Shown: positions 8,813 to 19,422, counted from the first letter of the stretch. The stretch: DNA of 64,000 nt from Thalassotalea insulae (GCF_030161395.1 NZ_BSST01000001.1:3968001-4032000), one strand, 5' to 3'. Numbers and translations: made by a program. Notes: generated by a model from the letters alone, not told the origin.

Positions 8813-9622
8813 TCAGTATTTATATCTTTGCAGTCCGGTTTCATTCAATATTTTTGCGGTAATTTCTTCCACCGAGAACTTAGTGGTATTTAAATATGGA
8901 ATTTTTTCTTTTTTATAGAGCTTTTCTACTTCTCGGACTTCCATCCGACATTGACGCGCGGAAGAGTATTTACTGTTTGCCATTCTGCCTTCCCGAATGT
9001 CCATCAGTCGCGGGGCATCTATGGTTAAACCAAAAATTTTCTTTTTATGGGGAATAAGAAAATCTGGCAAAGTTAAATCATCCATATCATCATCGGTAAA
9101 CGGATAATTTGCGGCTTTAATGCCATATTGCAGTGCTAAATACAGTGATGTTGGCGTTTTACCAGAGCGGGACACTCCGACTAAAATGACATCAGCGTGT
9201 TCATAATTGGAAATATTAGAACCATCATCGTTGGCAAGCGAGTAGTTAACCGCATCAATACGGTAATCATAGCTGTTCTCATGAATACTGTGAGTACGAT
9301 GAGCTTTGGGTTTAGCGCTAACGCCTAATTGTTGTTCGAGTGGCGAGACAAAATGCTCTAAAAAGTTATAAATAATGGCATCGCTACTGTCGATAATTTC
9401 TCTGATTTCCGGATTAACAAAGGTGTGAAACACTAACGGTGGTTCGCCTGCTCGTTTAGCTGCGCGATTAATTTTATCCCTGGTTTCATAAGCTTTATCG
9501 AGCGTTTCGACAAAAGAAATGGTGTCGTGATTAAATTCAACCGGAAATAACGACAACAACGCATGACCAAAAACTTCAGAGGTGATCGCTGTGCCGTCAG
9601 AGATATAAAACGCGGTGCGCAT
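8813..9622 (-). CDS. ppsR: PEP synthetase regulatory protein (bifunctional kinase/pyrophosphorylase, DUF299)
   Basis: PpsR inactivates PEP synthase by ADP-dependent phosphorylation of a threonine and reactivates it by Pi-dependent pyrophosphorylysis. The 269-residue protein has the DUF299 start RTAFYISDGTAITSEVFGHALLS, the P-loop-like GVSRSGKTPTSLYLA and the R-rich block SARQCRMEVREVEKLY. It is divergent from ppsA, its expected target, across a 158-bp gap. Confidence 0.95.
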   Translation of the reverse strand: MRTAFYISDGTAITSEVFGHALLSLFPVEFNHDTISFVETLDKAYETRDKINRAAKRAGEPPLVFHTFVNPEIREIIDSSDAIIYNFLEHFVSPLEQQLGVSAKPKAHRTHSIHENSYDYRIDAVNYSLANDDGSNISNYEHADVILVGVSRSGKTPTSLYLALQYGIKAANYPFTDDDMDDLTLPDFLIPHKKKIFGLTIDAPRLMDIREGRMANSKYSSARQCRMEVREVEKLYKKEKIPYLNTTKFSVEEITAKILNETGLQRYKY

Positions 9623-9780
9623 GACAAATTCCTTACGTAATAAGTTTTGTATATCTAAGAATGAAAATAAATATGAAAACTTTCTAAATGTGTTTTAGTT
9701 TGTTGGTTGAGCAGTGTAAAATGATCACCGCTATAATTAAATACTATACTTAACTTTTTGTCCTATTTGGAGATTTTGTC

Positions 9781-12159
9781 GTGCAAGAGAACGTACTTTG
9801 GTATGAAGACTTAGGAATGAATGATGTTGACCGTGTTGGTGGTAAAAACGCATCATTAGGGGAGATGATTTCAAACCTAGCAAATGTTGGTGTGCAAGTT
9901 CCTGGCGGTTTTGCGACAACATCATTCGCCTTTAATGAATTTTTAGAGCAAAGTGGTTTAAATGACAAAATTTATCAACTGCTTGATGGTTTAGATGTTA
10001 GTGATGTTAATGCTTTAGCAAAATGCGGTAACACCATTCGTCAATGGATCATAGATACGCCGTTTTTACCTCAAATGCAGCAAGATATTGAACAAGCTTA
10101 TGCAAAATTAGCGGGTGAGTTCTCCGACGATGCCTCATTTGCCGTGCGCTCATCTGCTACTGCTGAAGATATGCCGGATGCCTCATTTGCCGGTCAGCAG
10201 GAAACTTTCTTAAATGTGCGTGGTTTTGATGCGGTGATGATCGCAATTAAACACGTATTTGCTTCATTATTTAATGACAGAGCGATTTCTTATCGTGTTC
10301 ACCAAGGGTATGATCATCGCGGCGTGGCGCTTTCTGCTGGTATTCAGCGTATGGTACGCAGTGATATTGCATCAAGTGGTGTGATGTTTTCTATCGATAC
10401 CGAATCGGGCTTTGAAGATGTGGTCTTTATCACTTCAAGCTATGGTTTAGGTGAAATGGTAGTACAAGGGGCGGTAAACCCGGATGAATTTTACGTTCAT
10501 AAGCCAACGTTAGCCAACGGCAATCCTGCAGTGGTACGTCGGAATATTGGTTCAAAAGCGATCAAAATGGTTTATACCAACACTCAGGAACACGGCAAGC
10601 AAGTGGAAGTGGTGGATGTTGAAGAAAACCTTTCTAACCAATTTTCATTGACTGATGAAGAAGTACAGCAGTTAGCGAAACAAGCAGTGATCATTGAACA
10701 GCATTATCAGCGTCCAATGGATATCGAATGGGCTAAAGATGGCTTAGACGGCAAGCTTTATATTGTTCAGGCGCGCCCAGAAACAGTGCGTAGTCGTGAA
10801 AGTGGCAATGTGATGGAACAGTACCAGTTACAAACTACTGCTGAGGTGATTTGTCAGGGCCGCTCTATCGGTCAGAAAATCGGTAGTGGTAAAGCTAAAG
10901 TGTTAGCTTCACTAGAAGAAATGGATAAGATCCAGCCCGGTGATGTACTAGTGACTGACATGACAGACCCTGACTGGGAGCCGATCATGAAAAAAGCGTC
11001 AGCGATCGTGACCAATCGTGGCGGTAGAACTTGTCATGCCGCGATTATTGCCCGTGAAATGGGGATCCCTGCGGTAGTCGGTTGTGGTGATGCTACCAGT
11101 AAAATAGCCGCTGGTGACGAAGTCACCGTCTCTTGTGCCGAGGGTGATACTGGTTTTATTTATCAAGGCTTGCTTGATTTTAAAGTGACCACTTCTACCG
11201 TAGATGATATGCCGGAATTACCATTAAAAATCATGATGAATGTTGGTAACCCGGATCGAGCGTTTGCTTTTGCAAAATTACCTCATGCAGGTATTGGTTT
11301 GGCGCGTTTAGAATTTATCATTAATAAAATGATCGGTGTTCATCCTAAAGCGCTAATTAACTATGATCAGCAATCAGACGAGCTTAAAGAAGAAATCAAC
11401 GATTACATGGCGGGTTATAGCGATCCGGTTGAATTTTACGTTGCTAAATTAACCGAAGGAATTTCGACGCTGGCAGCGGCTTATTCGCCGGAAAAAGTTA
11501 TTGTTCGGATGTCTGATTTTAAATCAAACGAATATGCGAACTTAGTTGGCGGTGAGGAATTTGAGCCGGACGAAGAAAACCCTATGATAGGTTATCGAGG
11601 TGCATCTCGTTATATTTCTGAAGATTTCCGTGAGTGTTTTGCCCTGGAATGTGAAGCGATCAAACGAGTGCGCAACGACATGGGCTTAACTAATGTGGAA
11701 GTGATGATCCCATTTGTTCGTACTTTGGAAGAAGCACAAGCGGTTATTGAAATTTTAGCTGAGCATGGCTTAAAACGCGGTGAAAATGGTCTGCGGGTCA
11801 TTATGATGTGTGAATTACCATCAAACGCTTTATTAGCGGATCAGTTCCTTGATTATTTCGATGGCTTTTCTATCGGTTCTAATGACTTAACTCAGTTAAC
11901 ATTAGGTTTAGATAGAGATTCTGGTTTAATTGCGCATTTATTTGATGAGCGTAATCCTGCAATTAAAGCGTTATTGGCTATGGCGATTAAAGCTTGTAAA
12001 GCCCGTGGCAAATATGTGGGTATTTGTGGGCAAGGGCCATCAGATCATGCTGATTTTGCTGCCTGGTTAGTTGAGCAGGGTATTGATAGCGTTTCATTAA
12101 ATCCAGATACGGTGCTACCGACCTGGTTATATTTAGCGGAACAACACGGTAAAGCTTAA
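9781..12159 (+). CDS. ppsA: Phosphoenolpyruvate synthase (pyruvate, water dikinase)
   Basis: PpsA makes PEP from pyruvate and ATP for gluconeogenesis. The 792-residue protein has the ATP-grasp N-terminal domain (FAVRSSATAEDMPDASFAGQQETFLNV), the phosphohistidine swivel block GGRTCHAAIIAREMGIPAVVGC with its catalytic His, and the PEP-binding C-terminal barrel (SNDLTQLTLGLDRDSG; GICGQGPSDH). The start is GTG with TTGGAGA eight bases before it. A TATAAT at 9732-9737 is a plausible -10, but no well-spaced -35 is seen. The GRTCHA threonine is the residue PpsR would phosphorylate. Confidence 0.96.
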   Translation: MQENVLWYEDLGMNDVDRVGGKNASLGEMISNLANVGVQVPGGFATTSFAFNEFLEQSGLNDKIYQLLDGLDVSDVNALAKCGNTIRQWIIDTPFLPQMQQDIEQAYAKLAGEFSDDASFAVRSSATAEDMPDASFAGQQETFLNVRGFDAVMIAIKHVFASLFNDRAISYRVHQGYDHRGVALSAGIQRMVRSDIASSGVMFSIDTESGFEDVVFITSSYGLGEMVVQGAVNPDEFYVHKPTLANGNPAVVRRNIGSKAIKMVYTNTQEHGKQVEVVDVEENLSNQFSLTDEEVQQLAKQAVIIEQHYQRPMDIEWAKDGLDGKLYIVQARPETVRSRESGNVMEQYQLQTTAEVICQGRSIGQKIGSGKAKVLASLEEMDKIQPGDVLVTDMTDPDWEPIMKKASAIVTNRGGRTCHAAIIAREMGIPAVVGCGDATSKIAAGDEVTVSCAEGDTGFIYQGLLDFKVTTSTVDDMPELPLKIMMNVGNPDRAFAFAKLPHAGIGLARLEFIINKMIGVHPKALINYDQQSDELKEEINDYMAGYSDPVEFYVAKLTEGISTLAAAYSPEKVIVRMSDFKSNEYANLVGGEEFEPDEENPMIGYRGASRYISEDFRECFALECEAIKRVRNDMGLTNVEVMIPFVRTLEEAQAVIEILAEHGLKRGENGLRVIMMCELPSNALLADQFLDYFDGFSIGSNDLTQLTLGLDRDSGLIAHLFDERNPAIKALLAMAIKACKARGKYVGICGQGPSDHADFAAWLVEQGIDSVSLNPDTVLPTWLYLAEQHGKA

Positions 12160-12181
12160 TCATCCTTATTTAAATAATAAG

Positions 12182-12214
12182 GCCCAACGTATTAATGTGC
12201 GTTGGGCTTTTTTT
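12182..12214 (+). terminator. Rho-independent terminator after ppsA
   Basis: GCCCAACG (12182) pairs with CGTTGGGC (12200), loop of ten bases, followed by seven T. Confidence 0.9.
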
Positions 12215-12358
12215 ATGCTATTTACAACGGCTGTAAACCTTTCATTACGTTACGCTAGAGCACAATGTCAAGCTAGATAGCGAAAATATGATCTCGATCA
12301 GGGTAGTGACCTTAGGCTGACTTTATGGTGTCGTCATTAGTTCAATTGGGAAGACATT

Positions 12359-14152
12359 ATGACGACTTCATACGAATCAAATTTTGGTAAAGATTACAGT
12401 GACAGTTTGCCGTTATTAGGCGCTGTTATGGCAGATGTGATTGAGTTTTTTGGTGGTAACACTGTTTATGGCGTCGGCGGTGATTTTGCCGCTAATTTAA
12501 TTGCTGCGATGGAGCAGCGATTAGATATCTGTCCGTCCAGTAATGAAATGCATGCCGGTTTTTCCGCCTGTGCTCAGGCAGAAATTGATGGTTTAGGCTT
12601 TTGTTTAACTACTTATACGGTTGGTAGTTTACCTTGTACCAGCGCCGCGGCGTTAGCTGTGACCGAAGGTCTACCTGTTGTGTTTATTTCCGGTGCGCCG
12701 GGTGAGGTTGAGGTTCATCAGCAGGCGATTCATCATACCGTACATCCGAATGCGTCCTGGAAAACGGAATACGACAATGCGTTAAATGCTTTTGCTGCGC
12801 TTGGGATGAAAGTTGAACGTCTACAAGGCGATAGAGCCAGCAGTCAGCCGAATGTTGCCGGAAATCGTTTTTTTCATTTAGTGGCGCAAGCCTATAAAAC
12901 CAAACAACCGGTATTTATTGAAGTGCCAAGAGATCTGGTGTTTAGTAAAACCCAGTTGCTACGTTTGCCACCATCGCTTGAGTCAATTTACTGGGGTGAC
13001 AATGTGCTGTGTGGTAGTGAAATGATCGCAGCTAAAATCATCAGTAAGTTAGAGCAATCACAGGCACCTATGTTGTATTTGGGCGATAAGCTCAAACACA
13101 ATGAAAAATTAAAATCTTTGATTTTGGCGTTTGCGGAAAAATATCGTATTCCATTTGCTACCAGTTGGTTTGCTAAAGGATTATTTGATGAATTTCATCC
13201 GTTATCATTGGGAGCCTATAACGGTGTCTTTACTCAAACTATCGGTGGTGAATATATAGATCAACAGGTAGATTATGTGTTGGATGTGGCGACTAGTATT
13301 TACGCGCAAGATACAAATACCGCGTTTGGTACAGGCACTCACAAAATAGAAAATTTTGACAATCGTACCTTACTTAAAGGGGGCACGGTCTTAGAGCGGG
13401 ACATTATTGAAGTGTTTGAGCATTTAATCAATGCGAATATCACGCCGTTTGAATTTTCACTTGAGCAAGCTAAAACTCAGGCAGATGAAGTTAACCCCGC
13501 TGAGCCGATTGATTTTAATAATCTGGCACCCGTATTAAATGAGCTGCAACAGCAGCAAACAACCCCTTTTGTTTATTTGCCTGAAGTCGGAAATTCCTAC
13601 TTTGCCAGTTACAGTTTAAAGGTTCGTCAAAGTAGTTTAGGTCGTGCTTGGCTGACCAATCCTTGGTATGGCGCTATGGGCACAGCATTGCCTTATGCCA
13701 GAGCCGTCGCTAAAAAAATCAAAGCAACTGGTAATCATGACCGTGCTGTGGTGATCATTGGTGATGGAGGGTTCCATTTTCAGTTAAATGAACTGATCCA
13801 TTTCTTAAAAGATCAAACTGACGTCACTATTATTTATATGCGTAACAATGTTTTTCATTTAGGTAAAAGTGGCGACTCCAGTATCTATCATTGCAACAGC
13901 GAATTATTTGATGTCCATAGTGTAGTAAAGGGATATCAGGGCCACTCTTATTGTTGCCAAACAGTTGCTGATTTTAAAAAAGTATTTGAGCAAAGCTTGC
14001 AAGGTCAGGGCATTCAGTTAATTGAAGTTTTAGCACTACCCACTGAAGAAAAACAATGCAACGAACTAAGGTTACTGAACCTTTATATCAAAGCAAAAAA
14101 TGGTCACCCAGAGGCGGTTGAGAAATGGCAGGCGTTAACAAAAATGAATTAA
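12359..14152 (+). CDS. ThDP-dependent decarboxylase of the pyruvate/indolepyruvate decarboxylase type
   Basis: The 597-residue protein has the three parts of ThDP enzymes: an N-terminal pyrimidine-binding domain with the conserved Glu in SSNEMHAGFSACAQAEI, a central domain, and a C-terminal diphosphate domain with GDGGFHFQLNEL...YMRNN, the metal/ThDP motif. Layout and length fit 2-keto acid decarboxylases (pyruvate, indolepyruvate or phenylpyruvate). The HH-type motif near residue 122 (HQQAIHHTVH) also fits these. The substrate is not clear; acetolactate synthase is less likely because there is no FAD-domain pattern. GGGAAGA precedes the ATG. Confidence 0.8.
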   Translation: MTTSYESNFGKDYSDSLPLLGAVMADVIEFFGGNTVYGVGGDFAANLIAAMEQRLDICPSSNEMHAGFSACAQAEIDGLGFCLTTYTVGSLPCTSAAALAVTEGLPVVFISGAPGEVEVHQQAIHHTVHPNASWKTEYDNALNAFAALGMKVERLQGDRASSQPNVAGNRFFHLVAQAYKTKQPVFIEVPRDLVFSKTQLLRLPPSLESIYWGDNVLCGSEMIAAKIISKLEQSQAPMLYLGDKLKHNEKLKSLILAFAEKYRIPFATSWFAKGLFDEFHPLSLGAYNGVFTQTIGGEYIDQQVDYVLDVATSIYAQDTNTAFGTGTHKIENFDNRTLLKGGTVLERDIIEVFEHLINANITPFEFSLEQAKTQADEVNPAEPIDFNNLAPVLNELQQQQTTPFVYLPEVGNSYFASYSLKVRQSSLGRAWLTNPWYGAMGTALPYARAVAKKIKATGNHDRAVVIIGDGGFHFQLNELIHFLKDQTDVTIIYMRNNVFHLGKSGDSSIYHCNSELFDVHSVVKGYQGHSYCCQTVADFKKVFEQSLQGQGIQLIEVLALPTEEKQCNELRLLNLYIKAKNGHPEAVEKWQALTKMN

Positions 14153-14328
14153 TTATTATCGGCATCTATATCGCGATAATATAGCTGAAATACCACACGA
14201 AAAGGCATTTGGTCTTGTTTCATTTATAATAAATTCAACCTGCGTTAAATGTTTGAGAGAGCTTGATATGTCGTGGTGTTGAGCCATAATTTAATTTGTC
14301 TATTAACTTTTCAAATGAGGAAAGTAAA

Positions 14329-14745
14329 ATGAGCCACATGCTAGAACAAGGCAAATTATTTTTTGAAGCCTGTGAAACCGGTAAGGGGTGGGATGTCTGT
14401 AAGTCATTTTGCTCGCCAAATGCAACTTTTTCGGCACAAGCAGCGGCGCTAGCTGAAATAAAAAGCCTCGAGGCGTACACTGATTGGATGAAAGGTTTAC
14501 TTACACCAATACCTGATGGTCGTTATGAGTTACGTTTTTTTGCGGAAGATCAAGAACGTAATTCTGTTGCGGCCTATGCCGTTTTTCATGGAACACAAAC
14601 AGGCCCCGGAGGTCCAGGTGAGCCTACAGGGAAAACGATTAAAGCTGATTACGTTTATGTCATGCAATTTGAGGGTGGTGTGATAAATCATATGACTAAA
14701 ATTTGGAATGATACCATTAGCCTTCAACAGTTAGGCTGGGCTTAA
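14329..14745 (+). CDS. SnoaL/NTF2-like domain protein
   Basis: A 138-residue cone-shaped-fold protein of the SnoaL/NTF2 kind: helical start (LEQGKLFFEACETGKGWDVCKSFCS), then FSAQAAALAEIKSLEAYTDWMKG and strands ending with VMQFEGGVINHMTKIWND. Family members are isomerases, hydrolases or binding proteins; no catalytic site is certain. Start set at 14329, since GAGGAAAG lies just before it, rather than at an upstream TTG. It stands alone. Confidence 0.75.
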   Translation: MSHMLEQGKLFFEACETGKGWDVCKSFCSPNATFSAQAAALAEIKSLEAYTDWMKGLLTPIPDGRYELRFFAEDQERNSVAAYAVFHGTQTGPGGPGEPTGKTIKADYVYVMQFEGGVINHMTKIWNDTISLQQLGWA

Positions 14746-15018
14746 CTTAACGAATTCAGCTTAATTAATTTAGTTCAAGAATGGTAGTAATGGCCAATGG
14801 CTGTTAAAGCGAACAAAAGCCGTTTATTTTGTTCGTTTAGTTCTGGCCAGCTAAAACATTGGCGGTAAGTTTTAACCTGAATTACTGGCTTAACCGTAAG
14901 AACTTCACAACAGACTATTAGCGTAAAAAGTTCTTAGCCTATGCGCTATAAAGCTAAAATTTCATTTTGAGCGGTGATATACTGCAAACAACTTTAATTT
15001 GTCTATTATTATGCTGTT

Positions 15019-18000
15019 ATGTTACCTCGGTTAGATCCCCAAGAACTTATTGATCCGCTTTATCAAGAATTTGCTCATGCACTTGCCCAGCAACACTTTA
15101 CTGGTGAGGTTAGTAACCAGTACAGCGCACGTCTTGCGGTAGCAACAGACAACAGCATTTATCAGCAATTGCCGCAACTGGTGTTACATCCGCGTACTAA
15201 GCAGGATGTTCAGGTGATCACGCAATTGGCCAATCAGCAGAAGTATCAGGCAATAAAATTTAGCGCCCGAGGTGGTGGTACTGGCACTAACGGCCAAAGT
15301 TTAACGCCAGGTATAGTGGTGGATTTATCAAAATACATGAATCGTATTTTAGAAATTAATGTCAAAGAAAACTGGATACGGGTGGAAGCCGGCGTAGTAA
15401 AAGATCAACTTAATGATTATTTGCGTCCCTTTGGTTTTTTCTTTTCGCCTGATTTATCCACCAGTAACCGGGCAACCATTGGTGGGATGATCAACACTGA
15501 CGCTTCAGGACAAGGTTCGTTAGTGTATGGTAAAACCTCAGACCATGTTTTAGCGTTAGAATCAGTGTTAGCGAATGGTGAACTGTTATCAACTAGTCCA
15601 TTAGCTCTAGAACAAGCCAAAGAACTGGCAAATCAGGAGACAACGCTAGGTAAAATCTTAGCGCAGGTTATTGCTACTAGTATTGATAAACGTGAGCAAA
15701 TATTAGCTAAGTTTCCTCGTTTAAACCGTTTTTTAACTGGCTATGATCTTGAACATGCCGTTAGTGAAGATTTGCAAACTATCGATTTAAGCCGTTTGAT
15801 CACTGGCTCTGAAGGCTCATTGGCTTTTGTTTGTGAAGCAAAACTTAATTTAACGCCGATCTCAAAAGCGAAAACTTTAATTAATATTAAGTACGATAGC
15901 TTTGACTCTGCGCTGCGTCATTCGCCAACCTTAGTGGCTGCGAATGCTACTTCTGTTGAAACGATCGACTCCAAAGTATTAAACCTCGCCAAGCAGGACA
16001 TTATCTGGCATTCGGTTAGTGATTTACTTTGTGATGTTGATAATAAGGTTATGGATGGCATTAACATTGTGGAATATAACGGTGAATCTGCAGACGCGTT
16101 AGCTGTCGAGGTGGCAAAACTTACGGCGCAGCTGGATAAAGATATTGCCGCTGAAACTGGCGTTATTGGTTATCAGGTCACTTCTGATCTTGCTAGTATC
16201 AATAAGCTTTATGCGATGCGTAAAAAAGCGGTTGGTTTATTAGGTAATACTCAGGGCAATCAAAAACCGTTAGCTTTTGCCGAAGATACTGCTGTACCAC
16301 CTGAGAATTTAGCGGATTTTATCGTTGAGTTTCGAGAGTTGTTAGATAGCTACCAATTGCATTACGGCATGTTCGGTCATGTCGATGCTGGGGTATTGCA
16401 TGTTCGTCCGGCACTGGATATGTGCGATCCCGAGCAAGAAAAAATTATGCGACAAATCTCCGATAAAGTGGTGGCATTAACCGCGAAATACGGCGGTTTA
16501 ATGTGGGGTGAACATGGTAAAGGTTATCGCAGTGAATATGGACCGGAATTTTTTGGTGATGAGCTGTTTACAGAATTAAGAAAAATTAAAACCGTTTTTG
16601 ACCCGCTTAATAAAATGAACCCAGGTAAAATCTGCACCCCGATAGATTCCCATGAGCAATTGGTCTCGGTTGATGGTATCAAACGTGGTACTTTTGATCG
16701 TCAAATTCCGGTAAAGGTCAAAGACTCATTTAAATCGGCGATGGAATGTAACGGTAATGGTTTATGCTTTAATTACGATGCAGCTAGCCCTATGTGTCCA
16801 TCCAGTAAAATTACTCGGGATCGCCGCCATTCACCAAAAGGTCGTGCTGGTTTGATGCGGGAATGGTTACGATTGCTAGAGAATAAAGGTATTGATGTCT
16901 TAGCGCTTGAGCAGCAAGTTAGTGGTTGGTCGGTCAAGCAGCTGCTGGATAAAGTGCGTAATAAACTAACTAACAGCAATCAGGATGATTTTTCTCATGA
17001 AGTGATGGAAGCCATGTCAGGCTGTCTAGCGTGTAAAGCATGTGCTAGCCAGTGTCCAATTAAGGTGGATGTTCCCGATTTTCGTGCGCGCTTTGTCAAC
17101 TTGTACCATTCAAAGTATTTTAGACCGTTAAAAGATCATTTAGTGGCTAATGTTGAAACCTTAACGCCGTTAATGGCAAAAGCGCCGAAGTTAGTGAATA
17201 AGGTGTTGTCGAGCAAGTTATATGATAAGGCCTCAAAAGCGACAATTGGCTATGTTGATACGCCATTACTATCAGTGCCAACATTAAAACAACGTGTTAA
17301 ACAACAAGGCTTTGAACACTTTGATTTAGCTAAATTTGCACAAATGTCGACAGAACAGCGTCAGGATTATGTGTTTATTGTACAGGATCCTTTTACTTCA
17401 TTTTATGATGCTACTGTGGTGGAAAATATGATGAAGCTTGCCACCGGACTAGGTTTTAAGCCGGTTTTACTGCCGTTTAAACCAAACGGTAAGCCGCAGC
17501 ATGTTAAAGGTTTTTTAAAACGCTTTGCTAAAACTGCGCAAAATACCGCGGCATTTTTAAATCAATTACAGCAGCTGAATATTCCAATGATAGGTTTAGA
17601 TGCATCATTAGCACTGTGCTATCGTGATGAATATCAACAGTCATTGAAAGCTAGCCGTGGTGAGTTTAAGGTGTTGTTGGCCCATGAATGGTTGTTATCG
17701 GTGATCGAGTATCAAAAAATAAAAAATCATCAATATTCGGGCGAAAATACCACGGTTTATAAGTTGTTTGCTCATTGTACTGAGAAAACAGCACTTGCTG
17801 GCAGTGAGCAACAATGGCAGCAGATATTTGCATTTTTTGGCTTAACACTTGAAAGTGTTTCCGTTGGTTGTTGTGGCATGGCGGGCACATATGGACATGA
17901 ACAATCGAATTTAGACAATTCAAAAGGGTTATATCAGTTAAGCTGGGAGCCTAAGCTAAAAGAACTCAATGAAGAGCAACTGGTGGTGACTGGTTATTCT

Positions 18001-18078
18001 TGCCGTTCACAAACTAAGCGTTTAGGAAAGCTTAGTACTCGACATCCAGTGGAAGTCTTATTGGAAAATATTGCTTGA
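15019..18078 (+). CDS. ydiJ: FAD-linked oxidase/iron-sulfur protein YdiJ (D-2-hydroxyglutarate dehydrogenase type)
   Basis: The 1019-residue protein matches E. coli YdiJ over its whole length in my recollection: N-terminal FAD-binding domain (FSARGGGTGTNGQSLTPG, GGMINTDASGQGSLVYGKTSDH), C-terminal FAD oxidase domain (FAEDTAVPPENLADF, YGMFGHVDAGVLHVRPALDMCDP), ferredoxin-like cysteine clusters (MECNGNGLCFNYDAASPMCPS; CLACKACASQCPIKVDVP) and a cysteine-rich CCG-type domain (SVGCCGMAGTYGHE). YdiJ oxidises D-2-hydroxyglutarate and related 2-hydroxyacids. It is single-standing, followed 50 bases later by a GST. Confidence 0.95.
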   Translation: MLPRLDPQELIDPLYQEFAHALAQQHFTGEVSNQYSARLAVATDNSIYQQLPQLVLHPRTKQDVQVITQLANQQKYQAIKFSARGGGTGTNGQSLTPGIVVDLSKYMNRILEINVKENWIRVEAGVVKDQLNDYLRPFGFFFSPDLSTSNRATIGGMINTDASGQGSLVYGKTSDHVLALESVLANGELLSTSPLALEQAKELANQETTLGKILAQVIATSIDKREQILAKFPRLNRFLTGYDLEHAVSEDLQTIDLSRLITGSEGSLAFVCEAKLNLTPISKAKTLINIKYDSFDSALRHSPTLVAANATSVETIDSKVLNLAKQDIIWHSVSDLLCDVDNKVMDGINIVEYNGESADALAVEVAKLTAQLDKDIAAETGVIGYQVTSDLASINKLYAMRKKAVGLLGNTQGNQKPLAFAEDTAVPPENLADFIVEFRELLDSYQLHYGMFGHVDAGVLHVRPALDMCDPEQEKIMRQISDKVVALTAKYGGLMWGEHGKGYRSEYGPEFFGDELFTELRKIKTVFDPLNKMNPGKICTPIDSHEQLVSVDGIKRGTFDRQIPVKVKDSFKSAMECNGNGLCFNYDAASPMCPSSKITRDRRHSPKGRAGLMREWLRLLENKGIDVLALEQQVSGWSVKQLLDKVRNKLTNSNQDDFSHEVMEAMSGCLACKACASQCPIKVDVPDFRARFVNLYHSKYFRPLKDHLVANVETLTPLMAKAPKLVNKVLSSKLYDKASKATIGYVDTPLLSVPTLKQRVKQQGFEHFDLAKFAQMSTEQRQDYVFIVQDPFTSFYDATVVENMMKLATGLGFKPVLLPFKPNGKPQHVKGFLKRFAKTAQNTAAFLNQLQQLNIPMIGLDASLALCYRDEYQQSLKASRGEFKVLLAHEWLLSVIEYQKIKNHQYSGENTTVYKLFAHCTEKTALAGSEQQWQQIFAFFGLTLESVSVGCCGMAGTYGHEQSNLDNSKGLYQLSWEPKLKELNEEQLVVTGYSCRSQTKRLGKLSTRHPVEVLLENIA

Positions 18079-18127
18079 TAATATAGCAAGTGAAATAGCG
18101 GATAAATAACCCAAAAGGAATAATGAG

Positions 18128-18727
18128 ATGAAGTTAGTTGTGGGGACAGATTCTACTTGGTCATTAAGAGCGCTTATTTGTGCTGAATTGGTTAACATCA
18201 AATTCGATGTTGAAGTGATCAATTTAACTGCTGATAACTATAAACGGCAGATCTTAACGTATTCTCCCACGGGACTGGTCCCTGCATTGATTCATGATGA
18301 ACTGGTGCTTCACGACTCATTAGCCATCGTAGAATATTTTAATGAATATGCAGATGGTTTACTTTACCCGCAAGCTGTTAATGAAAGGGCATTAGCGAGA
18401 AGTTTATGCAGTGAAATGCATTCAGGTTTTAGTCAGATAAGAACTGTATGCCCGTTTACGCTCGATGAAGTTACACCATTAACAACATATTCCAGTGAAA
18501 TGACGGCTGAGCTTGAACGTATAAGTGAGATATTTGCAAGTGCGCAGTTGCCGTTTATGTTTGAGCGATCAGGCATAGTTGATGCCTTTTATGCCATTTT
18601 AGCATTCAGGTTACAGACTTACGGTGTTGAATTGGCAGGTAAAGCGGGTGAATATCAGCAAAGTTTATTGAATTGGCCTTTACTGCAATACGCGATTAAA
18701 CAAGCACAGCGCTGGCGTAAAGTGTAG
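18128..18727 (+). CDS. Glutathione S-transferase-like protein
   Basis: A 199-residue protein with an N-terminal thioredoxin fold (MKLVVGTDSTWSLRALICAEL; SPTGLVPALIHDELVLHDSLAIVEYFNE) and a helical C-terminal half. The TGLVPAL cis-proline and DSLAI block are typical of GSTs. The first helix has SLRA, a serine-type active site as in zeta/beta-like GSTs. AAGGA precedes the ATG. It may be cotranscribed with ydiJ. Confidence 0.85.
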   Translation: MKLVVGTDSTWSLRALICAELVNIKFDVEVINLTADNYKRQILTYSPTGLVPALIHDELVLHDSLAIVEYFNEYADGLLYPQAVNERALARSLCSEMHSGFSQIRTVCPFTLDEVTPLTTYSSEMTAELERISEIFASAQLPFMFERSGIVDAFYAILAFRLQTYGVELAGKAGEYQQSLLNWPLLQYAIKQAQRWRKV

Positions 18728-18870
18728 CAATTAATAATAACGCTCGGTTTATATTTGCCCAATTAGCGCGATGTTAGCACAATTTTTCAACGTGTTAGCA
18801 TTTCGCTATATTTTGTCTGGCAGGTTTAATGTTACACTAGTTTTAATTAGTCATAATATAAATTGGGTAA

Positions 18871-19362
18871 ATGGAAAAATACGAAGAACTACTAGTTTCT
18901 ATTCGCAAAGTGATCCGCGCAATAGATCTACATTCCAAGCAACTTAATAAGTTGTCCGGTTTAACTGGGCCTCAGTTATTGATCTTACAGGAAATCGCTA
19001 GAATTAAAGGCGTGACTGCCAGTCAGGTCGCTAAGCAAATTAATTTAAGTGCCGCAACGGTAACTAATATATTAGATCGATTAGAAAACCGTGGCTTAAT
19101 CGAGCGGGTACGAAGCTCAGAAGATAAACGTCGTGTTAGTTTGTATTTATCTGAAAAAGGTCGTAATTCATTGATTGATGCGCCTCAGTTATTACAAGAG
19201 CATTTTATTTCGCAGTTTTGTAACTTAGCTGACTGGGAGCAATCCTTATTGCTTTCTTCGATGCAACGTATTGCCACTATGATGGATGCCAATGAGTTGG
19301 ATGCAGCGCCGGTATTAGAACTAAACTCAATGCATATGAGTGCAGTTCAGCACAAAGAATAG
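18871..19362 (+). CDS. MarR-family transcriptional regulator
   Basis: A 163-residue winged-helix protein: dimerisation helix at the N-terminus, then LTGPQLLILQEIARIKGVTASQVAKQINLSAATVTNILDRLENRGLIERVRSSEDKRRVSLYLSEKG in order, which is the MarR DNA-binding domain and wing (DKRRV). It lies convergent with a BCCT transporter. Target genes are unknown; MarR proteins often control transport or stress genes nearby. Confidence 0.9.
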   Translation: MEKYEELLVSIRKVIRAIDLHSKQLNKLSGLTGPQLLILQEIARIKGVTASQVAKQINLSAATVTNILDRLENRGLIERVRSSEDKRRVSLYLSEKGRNSLIDAPQLLQEHFISQFCNLADWEQSLLLSSMQRIATMMDANELDAAPVLELNSMHMSAVQHKE

Positions 19363-19370
19363 TTCAGTTT

Positions 19371-19405
19371 AACTCGAGATAATGAATAAGCGATTATCTC
19401 GAGTT
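19371..19405 (+). terminator. Hairpin between marR-like gene and BCCT gene
   Basis: AACTCGAGATAAT (19371) pairs with ATTATCTCGAGTT (19393) over 13 bases with a nine-base loop. There is no clean T run, but its place between convergent genes suggests a two-way terminator. Confidence 0.55.
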
Positions 19406-19422
19406 GATCTTCATTTTGTTAA